From Adhaeribacter pallidiroseus (GTDB lineage: Bacteria > Bacteroidota > Bacteroidia > Cytophagales > Hymenobacteraceae), in assembly GCF_003340495.1 (NCBI RefSeq), contig NZ_QASA01000001.1, forward strand, positions 3,348,001-3,412,000: 64,000 nt of DNA. The letters run 5' to 3'. The position numbers were made by a program, and so were the translations under genes. The notes below the pieces were generated by a model. It was not told the origin of the DNA. It did no database searches and was given only the letters and a program-made list of their open reading frames with translations. Shown here in pieces: positions 28,813 through 38,256 of this stretch. How positions within the stretch are numbered: position 1 is the stretch's first letter; each line of letters opens with the position of its first letter.

Positions 28813-30279
28813 TTAATAACCCGGATTTTGAGCCAGGTTGCCGCCGCTTAATTCAATTTGATTTTGCGGAATGGCGTAAACTTCGTTTTTACCCGGCGTA
28901 AATTTTTTGCCTTGGGCTTGCAGCACTTCCGCGGCCCGTCCCTGCCGCACTAAATCAAAAAAACGATCGCCGTTTTCCAAGGCCATTTCTACCCGGCGTT
29001 CGTGCCAGATGATATTTCTTAAATCAGCCTGGGCCGTAGTAGTAACGGGGTCTAACCCGGCGCGTTCGCGTACTTTGTTTAAAGAACTTAAAGCCTTATC
29101 GGTCTGGCCAAGTTCGTTAGCGGACTCCGCGTGCATTAGTAAAACTTCAGCTAAACGCATAATCCGGATGTTCTGCCCGTGGGCATAACCACAATCCTTG
29201 GCCACGGAACCGGGTACGTAGGCTTTTTGATTATACCTAGGGTTATCGGCTGTTTCACTAATTTTATCTCCTTCCGGAGTAGTCTCGCCGCGGTACAAAA
29301 TGGTTGCATCTTTTCGCATATCGCCGGGCTCATAGGCATTTTCCAGATCGGTGGTAGGTATACTAAAACCCCAGCCAAACTGCGGCCGGGCCCCTTGCAC
29401 TTCGGCCCACTGGCTGTTAGAAGCGTCGCAGTTACCGGGTATTACCTCAGCCTGAACTTCAAAAATGGATTCGGCATTGTTCTCGCCCGCAAACCGGAAA
29501 ATCTGGTAATAATCGGGGGTTAAAGAATAAGGCAAAGCCACTACTTGCTCGGTTAAAGTTAAAACTTCCGGCCAGGCTTTTTGGTACATTTTTACCTTAG
29601 CCAGCATACCTAAAGCAGCGCCTTTGGTAGCCCGACCCACGTTGGCAGCATCGTAACTCACTGGCAGTACCGCCGAGGCATCATTTAAGTCACTTACAAT
29701 AAGCGCGTATATTTCTTCGGCGCTTGCCCGGGTAGGATTTAATTCCTCGGGAGTTTCCGGGATTTTAGTTACCAGCGGAACGCCACCAAAGGCCCTTACT
29801 AAATTAAAATAATAATATGCCCGCAGAAATTTAGCTTCGGCCAGCAAGCGCGCTTTTAGGTTTTCATCCATGGTAATGGCCGGCACCCGGGTGAGCACCT
29901 GGTTACTCAGGTTGATGCCCGCGTATTGTCCGCTCCAATAATCATTCAGGGTAAATTGCGTGGACGTAAACGTAAAATTATCAAAGTCATTCATGAAAGA
30001 AGCATCGCCCGGGGTGCTGCCTTTTTCGGCATCGTCGGAAGCAATGGTGGTTAGCGCCAGATTAGCAAAAGCCGAAACGGGCCAGGACCGTAAGTGCGCG
30101 TAAATGGCATTTACACCAAATAAAGCTTGCTCCTGGTTCACAAAAAACTGGGATTCTTCGGGCTTACCTTGTGGGTCCACATTCAGAAATTCTTCTTTAC
30201 AGGAATAAATTCCTCCTAAAGCCAGAATGCTGAAACCAACCAAAATTTTAAATTTTGTTTTATATAGTATATTTTTCAT
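28813..30279 (-). CDS. SusD/RagB-like nutrient-binding outer-membrane lipoprotein
   Basis: Surface glycan-binding lid that partners the SusC-like barrel encoded just upstream (18-base gap). The signal peptide ends in lipobox Cys27 (LGGIYSCKEEFLNVDPQGKP), with the FLNxxP start typical of SusD. TPR-like helices follow (AEAKFLRAYYYFNLVRAFGGVPLVT, here only its start and end are diagnostic). The C-terminal RagB region contains NIRIMRLAEVLLMHAESANE, LNKVRERAGL, IWHERRVEMALENGDRFFDL and ends in LAQNPGY. At 488 residues it is of normal length. Binding specificity cannot be read from sequence; the GH144 neighbours suggest a glucan. Confidence 0.93.
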   Translation of the reverse strand: MKNILYKTKFKILVGFSILALGGIYSCKEEFLNVDPQGKPEESQFFVNQEQALFGVNAIYAHLRSWPVSAFANLALTTIASDDAEKGSTPGDASFMNDFDNFTFTSTQFTLNDYWSGQYAGINLSNQVLTRVPAITMDENLKARLLAEAKFLRAYYYFNLVRAFGGVPLVTKIPETPEELNPTRASAEEIYALIVSDLNDASAVLPVSYDAANVGRATKGAALGMLAKVKMYQKAWPEVLTLTEQVVALPYSLTPDYYQIFRFAGENNAESIFEVQAEVIPGNCDASNSQWAEVQGARPQFGWGFSIPTTDLENAYEPGDMRKDATILYRGETTPEGDKISETADNPRYNQKAYVPGSVAKDCGYAHGQNIRIMRLAEVLLMHAESANELGQTDKALSSLNKVRERAGLDPVTTTAQADLRNIIWHERRVEMALENGDRFFDLVRQGRAAEVLQAQGKKFTPGKNEVYAIPQNQIELSGGNLAQNPGY

Positions 30280-30297
30280 TTGTACAACACAGCTAGA

Positions 30298-33273
30298 TTA
30301 AAAATTAACGTTAACACCGAAGTTATAAGTTGCCGAAAGCGGGTAAACGTTTAAATCTATTCCGGCATTGGTTGGCCGCCCGCCCACTTCGGGGGTAAAG
30401 CCGTTATATTTAAAAATAGTTATTGGATTTTGCGCATTGGCGTAAAAGCGAATGGTTTGTATTTTCCATTTACCGGTAAGGTTAGTAGGCAAAGTATAAC
30501 CAACTTGCAGGTTTCGGATCCGGATATAATCACCATTTTCGACGTACCAACTGTTCGGATCTAAATTCACTCCGCTTAAATCGGCCGAAGGATAAGAGTT
30601 AGAAGTATTTACCCCATGCCAGCGATTATCGAAGAAATCTTGGGTATAATTTTCATTCCCGAACCGGTTTCCTTTATTGGCATTGTAAATTTCCACACCG
30701 GCTACGCCCTGAATATCCAGTTGCAAGTCGAAGTTGTAAAAATTAAAACCTGAATTTATCCCGTAAATAAACCGTGGGTTTGGATTACCGGTAATTGTTA
30801 AATCCCGACTATCAACAACTTTATCATTATTTATATCCCGGTATCTGAAATCGCCGGGTTTAGCACCGGGCTGAGCGGAACCTGTAATTTCCTGTTCGGT
30901 TTGATAAACACCATCCACTACAAAACCATAAAACGTCCCTATCGGATCACCCACCCGGGAAATGGTGGTAAAATTACCCGCTACGCCACCACTGCCGCCT
31001 CGTTGAGAAGTCAAAGTGTTAACATCAGTAACTTCGTTTTGGTTATAAGCTACGTTGAAACCTACATTGTACCGGAAATTAGAAGTAGCTTCAGTATTCC
31101 AGTTAGCCGCAAATTCTACCCCGGTATTTTTAAAACTGGCATTGTTACTTTTAATAGTCCCGCCTTGCCCTATAGAACCTAAAGCAGGTACATCAAATAT
31201 AGCATCTTCCGTTCTTTTGTCATACCAATCTGCTTCAATGGTTAACCGGTTATTAAGCGTAACCATCTCAAAACCTAAATCGGTTTCTTTTACCACTTCC
31301 CAAAAAAGTATAGGTGAAACTCTTTGAGTTCTGCTACCCCCGGTATAAGGTATACCAGGACCAAAAAATGCTATTAGGTTAGATCCTAAATCAATAGTTT
31401 GGTTAAAAACATTAGAAGGGATGTTACTATTGCCTAACTTACCCCAACTGGCTCTTATTTTCAGGTTATTTATGGCCGTTTGATTTTTCATGAAAGACTC
31501 TTCAGTCACCATCCAGCCTAAACCAACGGAAGGAAAAATGTCAAAACGATTAGCTTTTGGGAATTTTGAAGAACCATCGTAGCGCAAACTAGTGGTTAAC
31601 AAATATTTGTTGCGGAATGAATAATTGATCCGTCCAAAATAAGAAGCAAAGGTAAATAAGTCGCCGGTATTCTGGATCCGGGCGGTTGACTGATCACCTA
31701 AAGAAAAATAATAAGATGCCTCGGAATTATTAGGCACATCGTTGATGGTACCGATAAGCTCTTCCCAGCGGTCTCTTTGCGATGAGATACCCAATAAAAC
31801 TGTAAACCGATTATCCCCTATTTCTTTATTATAAGTTAAGGTATTTTCCCAAAGCCAGCTGTTGCCTTTGTAATTACTTTTGGTTAACAAACTTCTTTCG
31901 GCAAATTGAACGGAGGTTAACGAATCCTGAGAACGATAATTCCGGTATTCGCTAAGGTTATAATTTAATCCCAGACTGGTCCGGAAAATAAAATCTTTTA
32001 AAAAAGTTACTTCTCCAAAAACGTTTCCGGTTAAACGTTGCGAGCGGTTTACCTGGTTAAACCAATCTAAACTAGCCTGCGGGTTAGAAAAATTACCCAA
32101 ATTAATATTAGCGGGATCGCCGTAACGGCCACTGGCTTCTCGCACGGGTAAAATTGGCGGCGCTACGTACGATTGGTACAAAACCCCAGTGGGAATAGTA
32201 TCGGTTTTAATATTGGAGAAAATGGCATTATACCCCACCTTAATGTTGTTGGTTACCTTAAAATCGGTTTGTAAGCGGGCCGTAATGCGTTCAAAATCAT
32301 TTTTCTTCACGATGCCCTGCTGATTCAGGTAACTGCCGCTAAAATTATAAGTAATCCGCTCGGTGCCGCCGGACATGCTTAGTTGGTGGTTATGAATTTG
32401 AGCCGTGCGCAGTACCTGGTCGTACCAATCGGTGGAGGGGGAGTTTAGAGGCAATCTTCTGGGTTCTTCAATTGATTCGAATTTTTCGTTTACCAAGGTG
32501 GCGTATTCCTGGGCATTAGCCATTTTTAACCGGTTGGTAACGCGTTGCACGCCGGCAAAACCATTGTAATTAATGCGGGGGGTTCCGGCTTTACCTTTTC
32601 GGGTGGTTACTAAAACTACGCCGTTTGCGGCCCTTACTCCGTAAATAGAAGCACTGGAAGCATCTTTTAATACCTCCATCGATTCAATATCCGCAGGATT
32701 TAAAAAGCTCAAATCCGGCACAAAGGTACCGTCTACTACGTAAAGCGGTTCTACTCCCCCTTGAGCTGAACCGACGCCCCGTATCCGGACCTGAGGAGAG
32801 GAACCCGGAGAACCAGCGTTGGTAATCTGCACTCCCGCTACCCGGCCCTGGATGGAACTTACCGGGTTTTGCGACGATTGTTTGACCAGCTCATCTCCTT
32901 TCACGGAAGTAATAGACCCGGTAACATCGCGCTTTTGTTGGGAGCCATACCCCACTACCACCACTTCGTTTAACTGGTTGGCATCGGTAGTTAATTGCAC
33001 ATTTATGGTAGTTCTATTGTTAATAGCAACTTCCTGATCTTGGTAACCAATATAGGAGAATACCAACGATCCGTTGGCAGGGGCATTTACGGTAAAGTTA
33101 CCGTCTACGTCTGTTTGCGCGCCAGAAGAGGTTCCTTTCACCAAAACGCTAACGGCAATCAAGGCTTCACTGGTTTTAGCATCCGTTACTCGGCCCGAAA
33201 TCGGAACGGCATCCTGCGCCAAAAGCAAATGAACACTAAACAGACACCATACAAGTAAAAAGTGTTTTTTCAT
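30298..33273 (-). CDS. SusC/RagA-like TonB-linked outer-membrane transporter
   Basis: TonB-dependent barrel that takes in the oligosaccharide captured by the SusD partner. The signal peptide MKKHFLLVWCLFSVHLLLAQ is followed by the CarboxypepD_reg-like domain (ISGRVTDAKTSEALIAVSV to VFSYIGYQDQEV). The SusC-specific motif VVVGYGSQQKRDVTGSI comes next, then a plug (GVRAANGVVLVTTRKGKAG) and the barrel, with DINNDKVVDSRDLT near the end and a final YNFGVNVNF. At 991 residues it has typical length. It heads the minus-strand locus SusC, SusD, GH144, GH144. Confidence 0.95.
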   Translation of the reverse strand: MKKHFLLVWCLFSVHLLLAQDAVPISGRVTDAKTSEALIAVSVLVKGTSSGAQTDVDGNFTVNAPANGSLVFSYIGYQDQEVAINNRTTINVQLTTDANQLNEVVVVGYGSQQKRDVTGSITSVKGDELVKQSSQNPVSSIQGRVAGVQITNAGSPGSSPQVRIRGVGSAQGGVEPLYVVDGTFVPDLSFLNPADIESMEVLKDASSASIYGVRAANGVVLVTTRKGKAGTPRINYNGFAGVQRVTNRLKMANAQEYATLVNEKFESIEEPRRLPLNSPSTDWYDQVLRTAQIHNHQLSMSGGTERITYNFSGSYLNQQGIVKKNDFERITARLQTDFKVTNNIKVGYNAIFSNIKTDTIPTGVLYQSYVAPPILPVREASGRYGDPANINLGNFSNPQASLDWFNQVNRSQRLTGNVFGEVTFLKDFIFRTSLGLNYNLSEYRNYRSQDSLTSVQFAERSLLTKSNYKGNSWLWENTLTYNKEIGDNRFTVLLGISSQRDRWEELIGTINDVPNNSEASYYFSLGDQSTARIQNTGDLFTFASYFGRINYSFRNKYLLTTSLRYDGSSKFPKANRFDIFPSVGLGWMVTEESFMKNQTAINNLKIRASWGKLGNSNIPSNVFNQTIDLGSNLIAFFGPGIPYTGGSRTQRVSPILFWEVVKETDLGFEMVTLNNRLTIEADWYDKRTEDAIFDVPALGSIGQGGTIKSNNASFKNTGVEFAANWNTEATSNFRYNVGFNVAYNQNEVTDVNTLTSQRGGSGGVAGNFTTISRVGDPIGTFYGFVVDGVYQTEQEITGSAQPGAKPGDFRYRDINNDKVVDSRDLTITGNPNPRFIYGINSGFNFYNFDLQLDIQGVAGVEIYNANKGNRFGNENYTQDFFDNRWHGVNTSNSYPSADLSGVNLDPNSWYVENGDYIRIRNLQVGYTLPTNLTGKWKIQTIRFYANAQNPITIFKYNGFTPEVGGRPTNAGIDLNVYPLSATYNFGVNVNF

Positions 33274-33605
33274 ACGATCAATTTAAAATGGAAACTGAGG
33301 ATTTATACCTCCTGTATACGCCCATTTTAAATTTTGATAACCCTTAACCTGGCTTTTTTTGCAGACTGACCAAAAACATCACCTTCTTACTTGTTACTCA
33401 GAAACTTTTATTTAAAAATTTTCAATCCGGGATTTATACGCAACAAGCTCTTAGGCATGCTGCGGAAAAGAAAAAAGCCTCCCGGAGGAGGCTCTTACCA
33501 GTAGTTACTAAAGCCCAAAAAAGGCTTTTTTAAATTTTTATCCATCAACCGGATTGGGATGTTTTCATTTATTAGCAAAAGCAGCCATTCTATTCATCTT
33601 ACAGT
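33274..33605. other. Intergenic region between divergent transport and replication units
   Basis: Holds the promoter region of the SusC gene and the terminator of the dnaB gene, both read on the minus strand. No open frame is supported. A second small hairpin AAAGCC/GGCTTT followed by T-rich sequence lies at about 33510-33532. Confidence 0.5.
33469..33493 (-). terminator. Terminator of dnaB
   Basis: AGCCTCC (33476-33482) pairs with GGAGGCT (33487-33493) around a 4-base loop. In minus-strand reading it is followed by TTTTTTC. It lies about 110 bases past the dnaB stop. Confidence 0.85.
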
Positions 33606-35183
33606 TTAAAACGGTGGTTCTTCGGTGTCGAAGCTGGATTTTGGCAAAGAGTCGCCGTTCATTTTGCTGGGTAATCGTACCGCGTTGCCGCCGCCAAACG
33701 GATCGTCGAAATTGCTCGGCGGTAAAGCATTCCCGCCGCCAAACGGATCTGCCCCAAAGTCACCTTCCAGGTCGCCGAACTTGGTGAACTTACCGATAAA
33801 TTTAAGATTAACGCTGCCGATGGAACCGTTCCGGTGTTTGGCAATAATTACCTCCCCTACGCCCTGGGTGGGGTTTCCGGTTTCGTCTTCGGTGATGCCG
33901 TAGTACTCGGGGCGGTACAGGAAGATTACCATGTCGGCATCCTGCTCAATGGAACCGGATTCCCGCAAGTCGGAAAGCTGGGGTTTTTTATCGCCGCCGC
34001 GGGTTTCTACAGCACGGCTTAACTGCGACAAGGCAATTACCGGTACGCTTAGTTCTTTAGCCAGCATTTTTAAAGCCCGCGAGATAGACGCAATTTCCTG
34101 CTCCCGGTTCCCGCCGCCGCCTTTGCCTTCGTTCCCGGTCATCAGCTGCAAGTAGTCGATAATAATCATTTGAATGTCGTGCTGGGCTTTTAAGCGGCGG
34201 CACTTGGTGCGCAACTCCCGGATCGATAAACCCGGCGTGTCGTCGATAAAAATCGGGGCTTCGGATAACCGGGAGATTTTGTGGTTCAGCTGGGCCCATT
34301 CGTAATCGGCCAGGTTGCCTTTTTTAATTTTTTCCCCTTCCAGCTCCGCTTCCGCCGAAATCAAACGATTTACCAACTGCAACGACGACATCTCTAAAGA
34401 AAAAATAGCTACGGGTTTCCGGAAATCCACGGCTGCATTCCGCATCGCCGATACCACGAAAGCCGTTTTACCCATTGCCGGACGAGCCGCCAGAATAACC
34501 AAATCCGAAGGTTGCCAGCCGGAAGTAACGCGGTCCAGAGCAGTAAAGCCACTGGGTACGCCGGTTAAACCTTCTTTCTGATTTTTCTTTTCTTCGAGTT
34601 CTTTAATGGCTTTGTGCATCAAAGAACGCATATCGTCGAAGTTTTTACGGATGTTAGCTTCCGAAACTTCAAACAACGATTTCTCGGCGTAGTCTAATAA
34701 GTCAAATACGTCGGTGGTATCTTCAAAAGCCCGTTTTTCCACTTCGCTGGAAATGGAAATTAAATCGCGTTTAATGGAGTTTTCGGTAATAATCCGGGCG
34801 TGAAACTCTACGTTGGCGGCCGAGTTGATCCGGGTAGTGAGATTCATGATGTAGTACGGCCCACCCACAAACTCCAGCTCCCCGTCTTCGCGCAATTGCT
34901 GCGTTACCGTTAAAATATCAATGGGTTCTGATTTATCGAAAAGCGCCAGTATGGCCTTAAATATTTTCTGGTGCGCGTCTTTGTAAAAACTCTGCGGCTT
35001 TAGAATATCAATTACCGTGGTTAAGGCATCTTTTTCGAGCATTAAAGCCCCTAAAACCGCTTCTTCCAAATCCAATGATTGCGGCGGCACTTTGCCCAAA
35101 CCCACGGTTATCGAGCTTTTGTTACTCCCATTCCAACGGCCATTTTTGTTATCGCGCGAAAACTTTACTTTACTTTCCTCCAT
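33606..35183 (-). CDS. dnaB: Replicative DNA helicase DnaB
   Basis: Hexameric helicase that unwinds DNA at the fork and loads primase. The N-terminal domain starts at VPPQSLDLEEAVLGALMLEK. The RecA-like C-terminal domain starts near SGFTALDRVTSGWQ, with Walker A in LAARPAMGKTAFV, the H2-type IFSLEMS, and Walker B in IIIDYLQLM. LSQLSRAVETR and QDADMVIFLYRPEYY motifs follow. The C-terminal tail contains three DPFGGGN-like repeats, common in Bacteroidota DnaB. Start: the ATG at 35183 (MEESKVKF) is preferred; an in-frame GTG at 35243 would add 20 residues of unlike character. There is no intein. It stands alone, transcribed away from mpl. Confidence 0.95.
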   Translation of the reverse strand: MEESKVKFSRDNKNGRWNGSNKSSITVGLGKVPPQSLDLEEAVLGALMLEKDALTTVIDILKPQSFYKDAHQKIFKAILALFDKSEPIDILTVTQQLREDGELEFVGGPYYIMNLTTRINSAANVEFHARIITENSIKRDLISISSEVEKRAFEDTTDVFDLLDYAEKSLFEVSEANIRKNFDDMRSLMHKAIKELEEKKNQKEGLTGVPSGFTALDRVTSGWQPSDLVILAARPAMGKTAFVVSAMRNAAVDFRKPVAIFSLEMSSLQLVNRLISAEAELEGEKIKKGNLADYEWAQLNHKISRLSEAPIFIDDTPGLSIRELRTKCRRLKAQHDIQMIIIDYLQLMTGNEGKGGGGNREQEIASISRALKMLAKELSVPVIALSQLSRAVETRGGDKKPQLSDLRESGSIEQDADMVIFLYRPEYYGITEDETGNPTQGVGEVIIAKHRNGSIGSVNLKFIGKFTKFGDLEGDFGADPFGGGNALPPSNFDDPFGGGNAVRLPSKMNGDSLPKSSFDTEEPPF

Positions 35184-35350
35184 ACACAAATCTAACAAAG
35201 TTCTGGATTGGCTTATTAACAATTTATAAACCTTTTCATCCACAAAGGCTTTGGTGCTGGTACTGAACCCAGTAGATTTTTTTAAATTTTAAGGCTGCTT
35301 AGTCTTACCTTGCCCTGATTTTCTTAAAGAGCCAGACTGAAAAAAATTTG

Positions 35351-35358
35351 TACATTTG
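35351..35358 (+). promoter_or_regulatory. Candidate -7 element of the mpl promoter
   Basis: TACATTTG matches TAnnTTTG exactly and lies 22 bases before the mpl start codon. The expected -33 TTTG 19 bases upstream is not conserved, so only the -7 half is supported. Confidence 0.5.
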
Positions 35359-35380
35359 TTTTCGTACTTACCCCGATTAG

Positions 35381-36760
35381 ATGCACACTGAGCAATTACA
35401 ACGCATTCATCTTATTGCTGTAGGCGGCAGCATTATGCATAATTTAGCGCTGGCGCTTCACCAGAAAGGCCTGGTAATTAGCGGCTCCGACGACGAAATT
35501 TTTAATCCGGCCCACGACCGCCTGCAAGCCGCCGGCATTTTACCCGCCCAAATGGGCTGGTTTCCCGAAAAAATTACCCCGGAATTAGATGCTGTTATTT
35601 TGGGTATGCACGCGCGCGCCGATAACCCGGAGTTGCTGCGGGCCCAGGAATTAAATATCCCGATTTATTCTTTCCCCGAATTTATTTACCAGCAATCCAT
35701 TAATAAACAACGCATTGTAATTGGCGGTAGCCACGGGAAAACGTCTATTACGGCGATTATTCTGCACGTGCTGCAATACCACAACCGCTTATTTGATTAT
35801 GCCGTTGGCGCCCAATTGGAAGGTTTTGACCTGATGGTAAAATTAACCGAAGAAGCCCCCATTATTATCATTGAAGGCGACGAGTATCTGGCTTCGCCTA
35901 TCCAACGGGTACCTAAATTTCATTTGTACCACCACCACATTGGGGTAATTAGCGGCATCAGCTGGGACCACATCAACGTGTTTCCGGACCCGAAAATCTA
36001 CCGCGAACAATTCCGGATTTTTGCCGAAATGACGCCCAAAGCCGGTACGCTTATTTATAACCAGGACGACGAACAAGTGCTGCACGTGGCCGTACCGCGG
36101 AGCGAAGTAGTAAAATACATTGGCTACACCGTACACGAGCACCAGGTCCATAACGGTATTACTTACCTGCAAACCAAAAAAGACGATGTTCCTTTACAGG
36201 TTTTCGGGGAACACAACCTGCGTAATATTGCGGCGGCCAAAGAAGTGTGCCGGTTGGTAGGCATTAAACCCCAGGCCTTTTACGAGGCTTTAAAATCGTT
36301 TAAAGGAGCAGCCCGGCGTTTAGAGTTTTTGGGTGGCAATTCCAGCGCCCGGGTGTACAAAGATTTTGCCCACGCCCCTTCTAAAGTAAAAGCCACCACC
36401 GAAGCTTTAAAAAACCAGTTTCCGGATCGTAAGCTGGTGGCTTGCCTGGAACTGCATACCTTTAGCAGTTTAAATAAAGAATTTTTACCGCAATACAAAG
36501 GCGCTTTTGGGCTAGCGGATGTTCCCCTGGTTTATTTTAACCCGAAAACTTTAGAACATAAACGCATGCCCGCGTTGCAGCCCGAAGATATTAAGCAAGC
36601 CTTTGGCAACGAAAACATTCAGGTTTTTAATAATAGTCAGGAATTAACTGCTTATTTGCACGCGCTTAACTGGACTAACCAGAATCTGTTACTCATGAGT
36701 TCGGGCACTTACGATAACCTGGATATAGCCGCTCTTACGGCCCGCATCAGCCAACAATAA
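35381..36760 (+). CDS. mpl: UDP-N-acetylmuramate:L-alanyl-gamma-D-glutamyl-meso-diaminopimelate ligase (Mpl)
   Basis: Peptidoglycan-recycling ligase that joins free tripeptide to UDP-MurNAc using ATP, in the cytosol. It is a Mur-ligase family member: the N-terminal Rossmann domain starts IHLIAVGGSIMHNLALAL, then the ATP site IGGSHGKTSITAIILHVL, the EGDEYLASP motif, and HHHIGVISGISWDHINVFP in the central domain. The C-terminal domain has HNLRNIAAAKEVCRLVGI and KDFAHAPSKVKATTEAL. The GGSIMHNLA loop and the DEY motif are more like Mpl than MurC. At 459 residues it is the usual length. The exonuclease gene follows after 6 bases, so both are probably co-transcribed. Confidence 0.9.
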   Translation: MHTEQLQRIHLIAVGGSIMHNLALALHQKGLVISGSDDEIFNPAHDRLQAAGILPAQMGWFPEKITPELDAVILGMHARADNPELLRAQELNIPIYSFPEFIYQQSINKQRIVIGGSHGKTSITAIILHVLQYHNRLFDYAVGAQLEGFDLMVKLTEEAPIIIIEGDEYLASPIQRVPKFHLYHHHIGVISGISWDHINVFPDPKIYREQFRIFAEMTPKAGTLIYNQDDEQVLHVAVPRSEVVKYIGYTVHEHQVHNGITYLQTKKDDVPLQVFGEHNLRNIAAAKEVCRLVGIKPQAFYEALKSFKGAARRLEFLGGNSSARVYKDFAHAPSKVKATTEALKNQFPDRKLVACLELHTFSSLNKEFLPQYKGAFGLADVPLVYFNPKTLEHKRMPALQPEDIKQAFGNENIQVFNNSQELTAYLHALNWTNQNLLLMSSGTYDNLDIAALTARISQQ

Positions 36761-36766
36761 TTAACT

Positions 36767-37585
36767 ATGAAACTCAACCTGCGCAAACCGCTTGTTTTCT
36801 TCGACCTGGAAACTACCGGCCTGGATATTTGCCGCGACCGCATCGTGGAAATTTGTCTTTTAAAAGTAATGCCTTCCGGCGAAGAAATCGTGCGCACCAT
36901 GCGGATTAATCCTACCATTCCGATACCGCTGGAAAGTAGCTTGATTCATAACATTTACGATGAAGACGTGCAGGATGCGCCCACTTTTGCGAAGGTAGCG
37001 CACCAGGTAGATGCTTTTCTAAAAGGCTGCGATTTAGCGGGGTATAACCTGATAAAATTTGATATTCCGGTACTGGCCGAGGAATTTTTGCGGGTAGATA
37101 TTGATTTTGATATTACCAACCGCTCGATAGTAGATGTTTGCCGGATTTTTCACCAGATGGAGCAACGTACTTTATCGGCGGCCTATAAGTTTTACTGTGG
37201 TAAACCTTTGGAGAAATCGCACACCGCCGAAGCCGATACCATTGCCACCTACGATATTTTAAAAGCGCAACTCGACATGTACGAGCACGTGGCCGTTACC
37301 ACGCCGGATTGCCAAGAAGAATACCCGGTGGTAAACGACATTCCGAAACTACACAAGTTTACTTTTCAGAACGCCGCTGATTTATCGGGCCGGATTTTAT
37401 TTAATGCCGCCGGCCAGGAAGTTTTTAATTTTGGCAAGCACAAAAACGTACCCGTAGAAGAAATTTTCGCCAAAGATCCGCATTATTACGACTGGCTCAT
37501 GAAAGGCGACTTTCCGCTGCAAACCAAAAAAGTTTTTACCCGCATCAAACTCCGCAGTTTTAAGGGCAGCTTTAAGATTGGTTAG
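36767..37585 (+). CDS. DnaQ-family 3'-5' exonuclease with C-terminal extension
   Basis: Exonuclease of the DEDDh group. Motif I is FFDLETTGLD, motif II is LAGYNLIKFDIPVL and motif III is SHTAEADTIATYDIL with the His-Asp pair. The exonuclease domain spans residues about 7-180. The remaining 90 residues carry a small repeated unit found in many Bacteroidota exonucleases (GQEVFNFGKHKNVPVEEIF, then DPHYYDWLMKGDF). This tail is the family's usual C-terminus, possibly for nucleic-acid binding. It lies 6 bases after mpl. It is not necessarily the proofreading subunit of the replicase; repair or RNA trimming is equally possible. Confidence 0.88.
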   Translation: MKLNLRKPLVFFDLETTGLDICRDRIVEICLLKVMPSGEEIVRTMRINPTIPIPLESSLIHNIYDEDVQDAPTFAKVAHQVDAFLKGCDLAGYNLIKFDIPVLAEEFLRVDIDFDITNRSIVDVCRIFHQMEQRTLSAAYKFYCGKPLEKSHTAEADTIATYDILKAQLDMYEHVAVTTPDCQEEYPVVNDIPKLHKFTFQNAADLSGRILFNAAGQEVFNFGKHKNVPVEEIFAKDPHYYDWLMKGDFPLQTKKVFTRIKLRSFKGSFKIG

Positions 37586-37593
37586 AGGTTGCA

Positions 37594-37680
37594 GGTTACA
37601 GGTTGGAAAGTTGAAAGGTTTGAAAGTTAGAAAGTTGAAAGGTTTGAAAGGTTTGAAAGTTGAAAGGTTTGAAAGTTTAA
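37594..37680. repeat. Imperfect short tandem repeat (GTTGAAAGGTTTGAAA type)
   Basis: After a copy of GGTTGCAGGTTACAGGTTG, the words GTTGAAAGG, TTTGAAAG and TTAGAAAG alternate eight or nine times. A related array with GTTGAAAGGTTGGAATGTTG starts at 52760. The repeat is non-coding and could be unstable in length. Confidence 0.7.
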
Positions 37681-37751
37681 TAAAAATTTAAAAAATCAGG
37701 CTGGCGCTCGCGAAAGTTTAGATTTAGGATTAGGTTAACCACTTTTTCTCA

Positions 37752-37807
37752 GTCATTCAGGAGGAACCAATTTGGCTACGTAGCTAAATAGGTTCCTCCT
37801 GAATGAC
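37752..37807. repeat. Perfect 17-bp inverted repeat hairpin, REP-like
   Basis: GTCATTCAGGAGGAACC (37752-37768) and its exact complement (37791-37807) flank a 22-base loop that itself contains a palindrome (AGCTACGTAGCT-like). There is no following T-run. The arms include AGGAGG, so a repeat element of the REP type is more likely than a terminator. Confidence 0.75.
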
Positions 37808-37931
37808 GCTCTTATCTATATTTTTATAATTTTGCTCGTTTGCTATGCAACAAGTAGCTTTAGCCAGGTGCAGAAAGTGACGCTAAACTGTTCTGTTGGT
37901 CAGCGAGTTTTTAGCGTCTTGCGTTTTTTTG

Positions 37932-37959
37932 GTTCTTTTTGTGTCAAGACAAAAAGAAC
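37932..37959. repeat. 10-bp perfect inverted repeat
   Basis: GTTCTTTTTG and its complement CAAAAAGAAC flank an 8-base loop. It is preceded by a run of seven T. It has no gene on either side that it would serve as terminator for, so it may be another intergenic element. Confidence 0.55.
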
Positions 37960-38133
37960 AAATACACTAGCAATGAAACAACTTCACTCAACAATTAACG
38001 CTAAAGCCGCAGCTATGCAAACAATAATAAACTTGCAATACACATAAGCAATAACTGCTACTATGCGAACAAGTATTATGTACATAGCCAAATCTTAAAA
38101 TTTTGTTATAGTCAATGGATCATCGACTAAATA

Positions 38134-38205
38134 CTATTTCACTTTATCTGATTTTAACACCAGCGCCACAGTAAGAGCCGCTATCCAAAAGATTTTCTTC
38201 TTCAT
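38134..38205 (-). CDS. Possible 23-residue hydrophobic peptide
   Basis: An ATG frame reads MKKKIFWIAALTVALVLKSD and ends KVK. It looks like a signal-type or small membrane peptide. The M48 gene's terminator lies just upstream on the same strand, which would need a separate promoter. It may be a remnant of a larger secreted protein. Confidence 0.25.
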   Translation of the reverse strand: MKKKIFWIAALTVALVLKSDKVK

Positions 38206-38214
38206 AATTTTAAA

Positions 38215-38256
38215 AAATTAAAAAAGCCTGGTTGTTTATACGCCACCAGGCTTTTG
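38215..38256 (-). terminator. Terminator of the M48 peptidase gene
   Basis: AAAAGCCTGG (38222-38231) pairs with CCAGGCTTTT (38246-38255). In minus-strand reading it is followed by a T-rich stretch. It starts about 20 bases after the M48 stop codon. Confidence 0.85.

Noticed and set aside
33625-34581. Plus-strand frames within the dnaB gene
   Set aside because: They are shadows of dnaB, whose conserved helicase motifs are all on the minus strand.
37594-37680. CRISPR array
   Set aside because: The units are short, variable and lack spacers of even length; no cas genes are present.
37832-38047. 71-codon plus-strand frame between the exonuclease and M48 genes
   Set aside because: It is composed of repeat sequence and a palindrome; no protein-like features.
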